From contig CADCON010000054.1 in the NCBI GenBank assembly GCA_902803035.1, forward strand, positions 1 through 6,825: a DNA stretch of 6,825 nt, written 5' to 3'. Origin of the DNA: an uncultured Ruminococcus sp. Lineage in GTDB: Bacteria > Bacillota > Clostridia > Oscillospirales > Acutalibacteraceae. Below the pieces are notes generated by a model. The model was not told the origin of the DNA. It was given only the letters and a program-made list of their open reading frames with translations, and searched no databases. Both the position numbers and the translations under genes were made by a program. This document shows, piece by piece, positions 4,503 through 6,825 of this stretch (the first letter of the stretch is position 1; every line of letters begins with the position of its first letter).

Positions 4503-6825
4503 TCATGAAACGGTAACCTTGCATCTGGCAGCGCATCCGCTTCCGGTTTCAATGCGGATATAACACGTTCCGGGCGCAACCGCGGTAATCAAACCGTCAT
4601 AACGGACGGAAGCAACCGATTCGTCGCTTGACGACCATGTCACAATGTCGTTGCTGTCATCCGGCGACAGATCAAAGGTGAGGAAGTCATTCTCTCCTGC
4701 CACCAAGGAAAGACTGCTCTTGCTCAGTCTGACAGAATCGGCTTTTTTCATTACGGTTATGGCATATTCCGCCCTCACGCTGTTGCCGGTTACATTGTTG
4801 GTAACCGTCGCGGAAATAACAGCCGTTCCGACCGACAGTCCCTTGACCGCGCCGCCTGCCGTCACCCGCGCGATATTTTTGTCACTACTGCTCCATTCGA
4901 CGGTATCGGTAGAGCCGGCAGGAACAACTTCCGCCCTGAGCGGCAGGACTTCACCGATATAGACGCTGTCTTTCGAGGCCGTGATTTCAACCGATTCTGC
5001 CGGAAGACTGACCGAAAGACGGCATTTGGAGATAAGATCTCCGCTCGTGCGGCAGTTAATGATGCATTTTCCAGGGCCGACGGCTGTCACATTTCCGTTT
5101 TCGTCCACGGTGGCGACTTCTTCGTCCGTGGAATTCCATGAACAGCTGTCGGTGGTTTCGGGAGAATAGGACGGACGGATAAGCGCGTTCAGCTTATGGA
5201 CATCCCCGCAATTGAGCGAAAGATCCTTAGTGTCAAGAGCAAGCTCCTTCGCGCGCGCCACCACCACCACCCGGCACTCCGCGACAAGACCGCCGGCGGT
5301 TTCCGCTTTTATCACAGCGGTTCCGAATGATTTGCCCGTCACCTTGCCCTTGGAATTCACCGACGCAACCGACAGATCCGAGGAACTCCACTTCACCTTC
5401 TGCTCCGAATCCTCCGGAGAAAGCGACGCCGTGAGATTGAATTCCTTTCCCTGATACACTCTTCTGGTTTCCTGATTCAGAGAAAGGCTCTCAGCCGGTA
5501 TGACGCATTTTATTTCAACAGACGATTTCAGTCCGCTCTCCGTCGAAGCCGTAATGGTGCAGCTTCCCTGTCCAGCCGTGATCAGACGGCCATCCGCGTC
5601 CACCGTTGCGACCTGTTCATTATCGCTCGTCCATCTGATCGTTTCGGAAGAGGTGGAGGGATACATTGTTCTTTTGATCTGCCCGCTCTGACCGCAAATC
5701 CATTCATCGTCAGGCTGAACAAGCATCAGCGCGGAAGGCTTGTCAGTAACCGTAAGCAGCACCTTGTTTTCGCTTCCGTCGGGCAAATGGCAGATGATAG
5801 CCGCCACTCCGGTGCTGTGCGTCGCAACCGTTCCGTCATCGGATACCGTCGCAACGGCAGGAAGTGTGGAATACCAGAATCTGTCAGAGGAAAAAATAGG
5901 ATCAATGATCTGACTCAAAAGAGAACTAAGCTCCGCTTTTTCGCCGCAGTAAACCATACGGGTTTCGAATGTGTCCTTCCTCCCGGAAGCAGCCGCCTGT
6001 TTTCCGATCACTTCCACCTTAACCGTGACAGAATCAAATCCTTCGGAAGTAACCTTGATTTCGGCTTTTCCCTGCGAGATGGCACGGAGCTTTCCGTCTG
6101 AAACCTTCACCACCGATTCATCGCTCGATTCCCACGCAATCGCGCCCTTTTTCTGCGATGAGAAGCCGCAGGTCAGTCGGAAGGTGCCGCCTTCCTCCAG
6201 TACAACCCGCTCGGAACTGACCTGAAGCGTCTGATGATAGGGAATGAATCGGATTTCCCTCTCGGAGCAATAGCTTTCCGCGACGCCATTTTCTTTGCCG
6301 TAGACTCTGAGGTATTCCGCTTTTCTGACGTTATGATCCAGAGAGTAGAAGCCGAGCGCGGCGTGTCCGATTTTTCCGGTATTTTCCGGAACGGAGAACG
6401 ACGTCACGTCCGTGCAGCCGAAAAACGCGGCTGTCCCGATTTCCGATAATTCCTCTCCCATAACCACACCGGCGATTCTTCTGCACCCGGCAGCCGCGTA
6501 ATCGTCAATCTGATGAATGCTTCCGGGCGTTCTGAGAGTGCCCGCAAAGCCGGGAGGACACAGAATCAGCCTTTCTCCGTCCTTGCTGTAAAGGCATCCC
6601 TTGTATGATGAGAATGTCTTGTTTTTTTCGGAAACCAATATTTTCGTCAGACCGGTACACTCTGAAAAGGCACAAAGCCCCAGCTGCGCGGCATTACTGC
6701 CAAGGAATACCTCTTTCAATGATGAACATCCCTTGAAGGCAAGCGAATCAATGGATGCAAGGCCCTCGATTTCCGGCAGAGCGGTGAGCGATCCGCAGTT
6801 TTCAAACGCGGATGTGCCGATGGTC
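4503..6825 (-). CDS. BspA-like leucine-rich repeat protein with seven Big_2 Ig-like domains (5' partial)
   Basis: C-terminal 773 residues of a large protein; the frame is open to the window edge, so the true start and any signal peptide lie outside. A TTG at 6719 is not a credible start because the leucine-rich repeat pattern continues upstream of it. N-terminal part (6825 to about 6240): BspA/LRR_5 repeats such as IGTSAFENCGSLTAL and IDSLAFKGCSSLKEVFL, and the family's YKGCLYSKDGERLILCPPG element. Then seven tandem Big_2 domains at roughly 6240-5991, 5990-5741, 5740-5501, 5500-5254, 5253-5001, 5000-4739 and 4738-4503. Most carry the W-x-S-x-(D/N)-x-x-(V/I)-A-x-V core followed by G-x-(V/I/L)-x-(A/G) and a G-x-(A/C)-x-I strand. 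The protein stops at the end of domain seven, with no LPXTG motif or membrane helix. It is probably secreted and may bind surfaces or host/microbial ligands; that role is inferred from the families. Confidence 0.92.
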   Translation of the reverse strand, partial: TIGTSAFENCGSLTALPEIEGLASIDSLAFKGCSSLKEVFLGSNAAQLGLCAFSECTGLTKILVSEKNKTFSSYKGCLYSKDGERLILCPPGFAGTLRTPGSIHQIDDYAAAGCRRIAGVVMGEELSEIGTAAFFGCTDVTSFSVPENTGKIGHAALGFYSLDHNVRKAEYLRVYGKENGVAESYCSEREIRFIPYHQTLQVSSERVVLEEGGTFRLTCGFSSQKKGAIAWESSDESVVKVSDGKLRAISQGKAEIKVTSEGFDSVTVKVEVIGKQAAASGRKDTFETRMVYCGEKAELSSLLSQIIDPIFSSDRFWYSTLPAVATVSDDGTVATHSTGVAAIICHLPDGSENKVLLTVTDKPSALMLVQPDDEWICGQSGQIKRTMYPSTSSETIRWTSDNEQVATVDADGRLITAGQGSCTITASTESGLKSSVEIKCVIPAESLSLNQETRRVYQGKEFNLTASLSPEDSEQKVKWSSSDLSVASVNSKGKVTGKSFGTAVIKAETAGGLVAECRVVVVARAKELALDTKDLSLNCGDVHKLNALIRPSYSPETTDSCSWNSTDEEVATVDENGNVTAVGPGKCIINCRTSGDLISKCRLSVSLPAESVEITASKDSVYIGEVLPLRAEVVPAGSTDTVEWSSSDKNIARVTAGGAVKGLSVGTAVISATVTNNVTGNSVRAEYAITVMKKADSVRLSKSSLSLVAGENDFLTFDLSPDDSNDIVTWSSSDESVASVRYDGLITAVAPGTCYIRIETGSGCAARCKVTVS

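Noticed and set aside
4370..4579. 69-aa minus-strand frame whose stop overlaps the GTG start of the RING gene (GTGA)
   Set aside because: It overlaps the end of the Big_2 gene in another frame and covers the promoter at 4445-4473; no domain or ribosome site. The overlap is probably chance.
4503..6240. Big_2 array as DNA-level tandem repeat
   Set aside because: Domains share protein motifs but are too diverged to form recent nucleotide repeats by eye.
6717..6719. TTG as start codon of the LRR/Big_2 gene
   Set aside because: The frame stays open to the window edge and the leucine-rich repeat pattern continues upstream, so the gene is 5' truncated by the window.

Overview
The window looks like a chromosomal segment of a Gram-positive anaerobe of the Clostridia, probably near the Oscillospiraceae/Ruminococcus group. 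The basis is a T-box-controlled valS, sigma-A type promoters with 17-bp spacers, and secreted BspA-like/Big_2 and RING-DUF2628 proteins typical of gut Firmicutes. The assignment is inferred from gene types only. All genes lie on the minus strand, so transcription runs from high to low coordinates.

Layout in transcription order: (1) 6825-4503, the 3' part of a large secreted protein: BspA-type leucine-rich repeats followed by seven tandem bacterial Ig-like (Big_2) domains; its N-terminus lies outside the window. (2) 4502-4374, an intergenic region with a clear promoter. (3) 4373-3411, a membrane protein with a RING-like zinc finger, a zinc ribbon and a DUF2628-like membrane region. (4) 3410-3329, an AT-rich gap with the galU promoter. 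(5) 3328-2444, galU, UTP-glucose-1-phosphate uridylyltransferase. (6) 2404-1409, a signal-peptide/single-TM protein with a very acidic cytoplasmic tail, 39 nt after galU and probably co-transcribed. (7) 1394-1345, a strong intrinsic terminator. (8) 1321-876, a perfect-consensus promoter and a long T-box riboswitch with a valine (GUA) specifier, an antiterminator and a competing terminator. (9) 801-1, the N-terminal third of valS, running off the window.

Functionally, valS charges tRNA-Val, and uncharged tRNA-Val is expected to switch on its own leader. galU makes UDP-glucose for envelope polysaccharide and glycolipid, and its downstream partner is an unrecognised surface-facing membrane protein. 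The RING/DUF2628 and BspA/Big_2 genes appear to be separate units concerned with the cell envelope or surface.

I see no mobile element, CRISPR array, tRNA, rRNA or defence system. The most unusual structure is in the valS T-box leader: a 24-nt tandem repeat enclosed by a perfect 9-bp stem, plus extra hairpins in Stem I. I do not see a clearly new biological system here.
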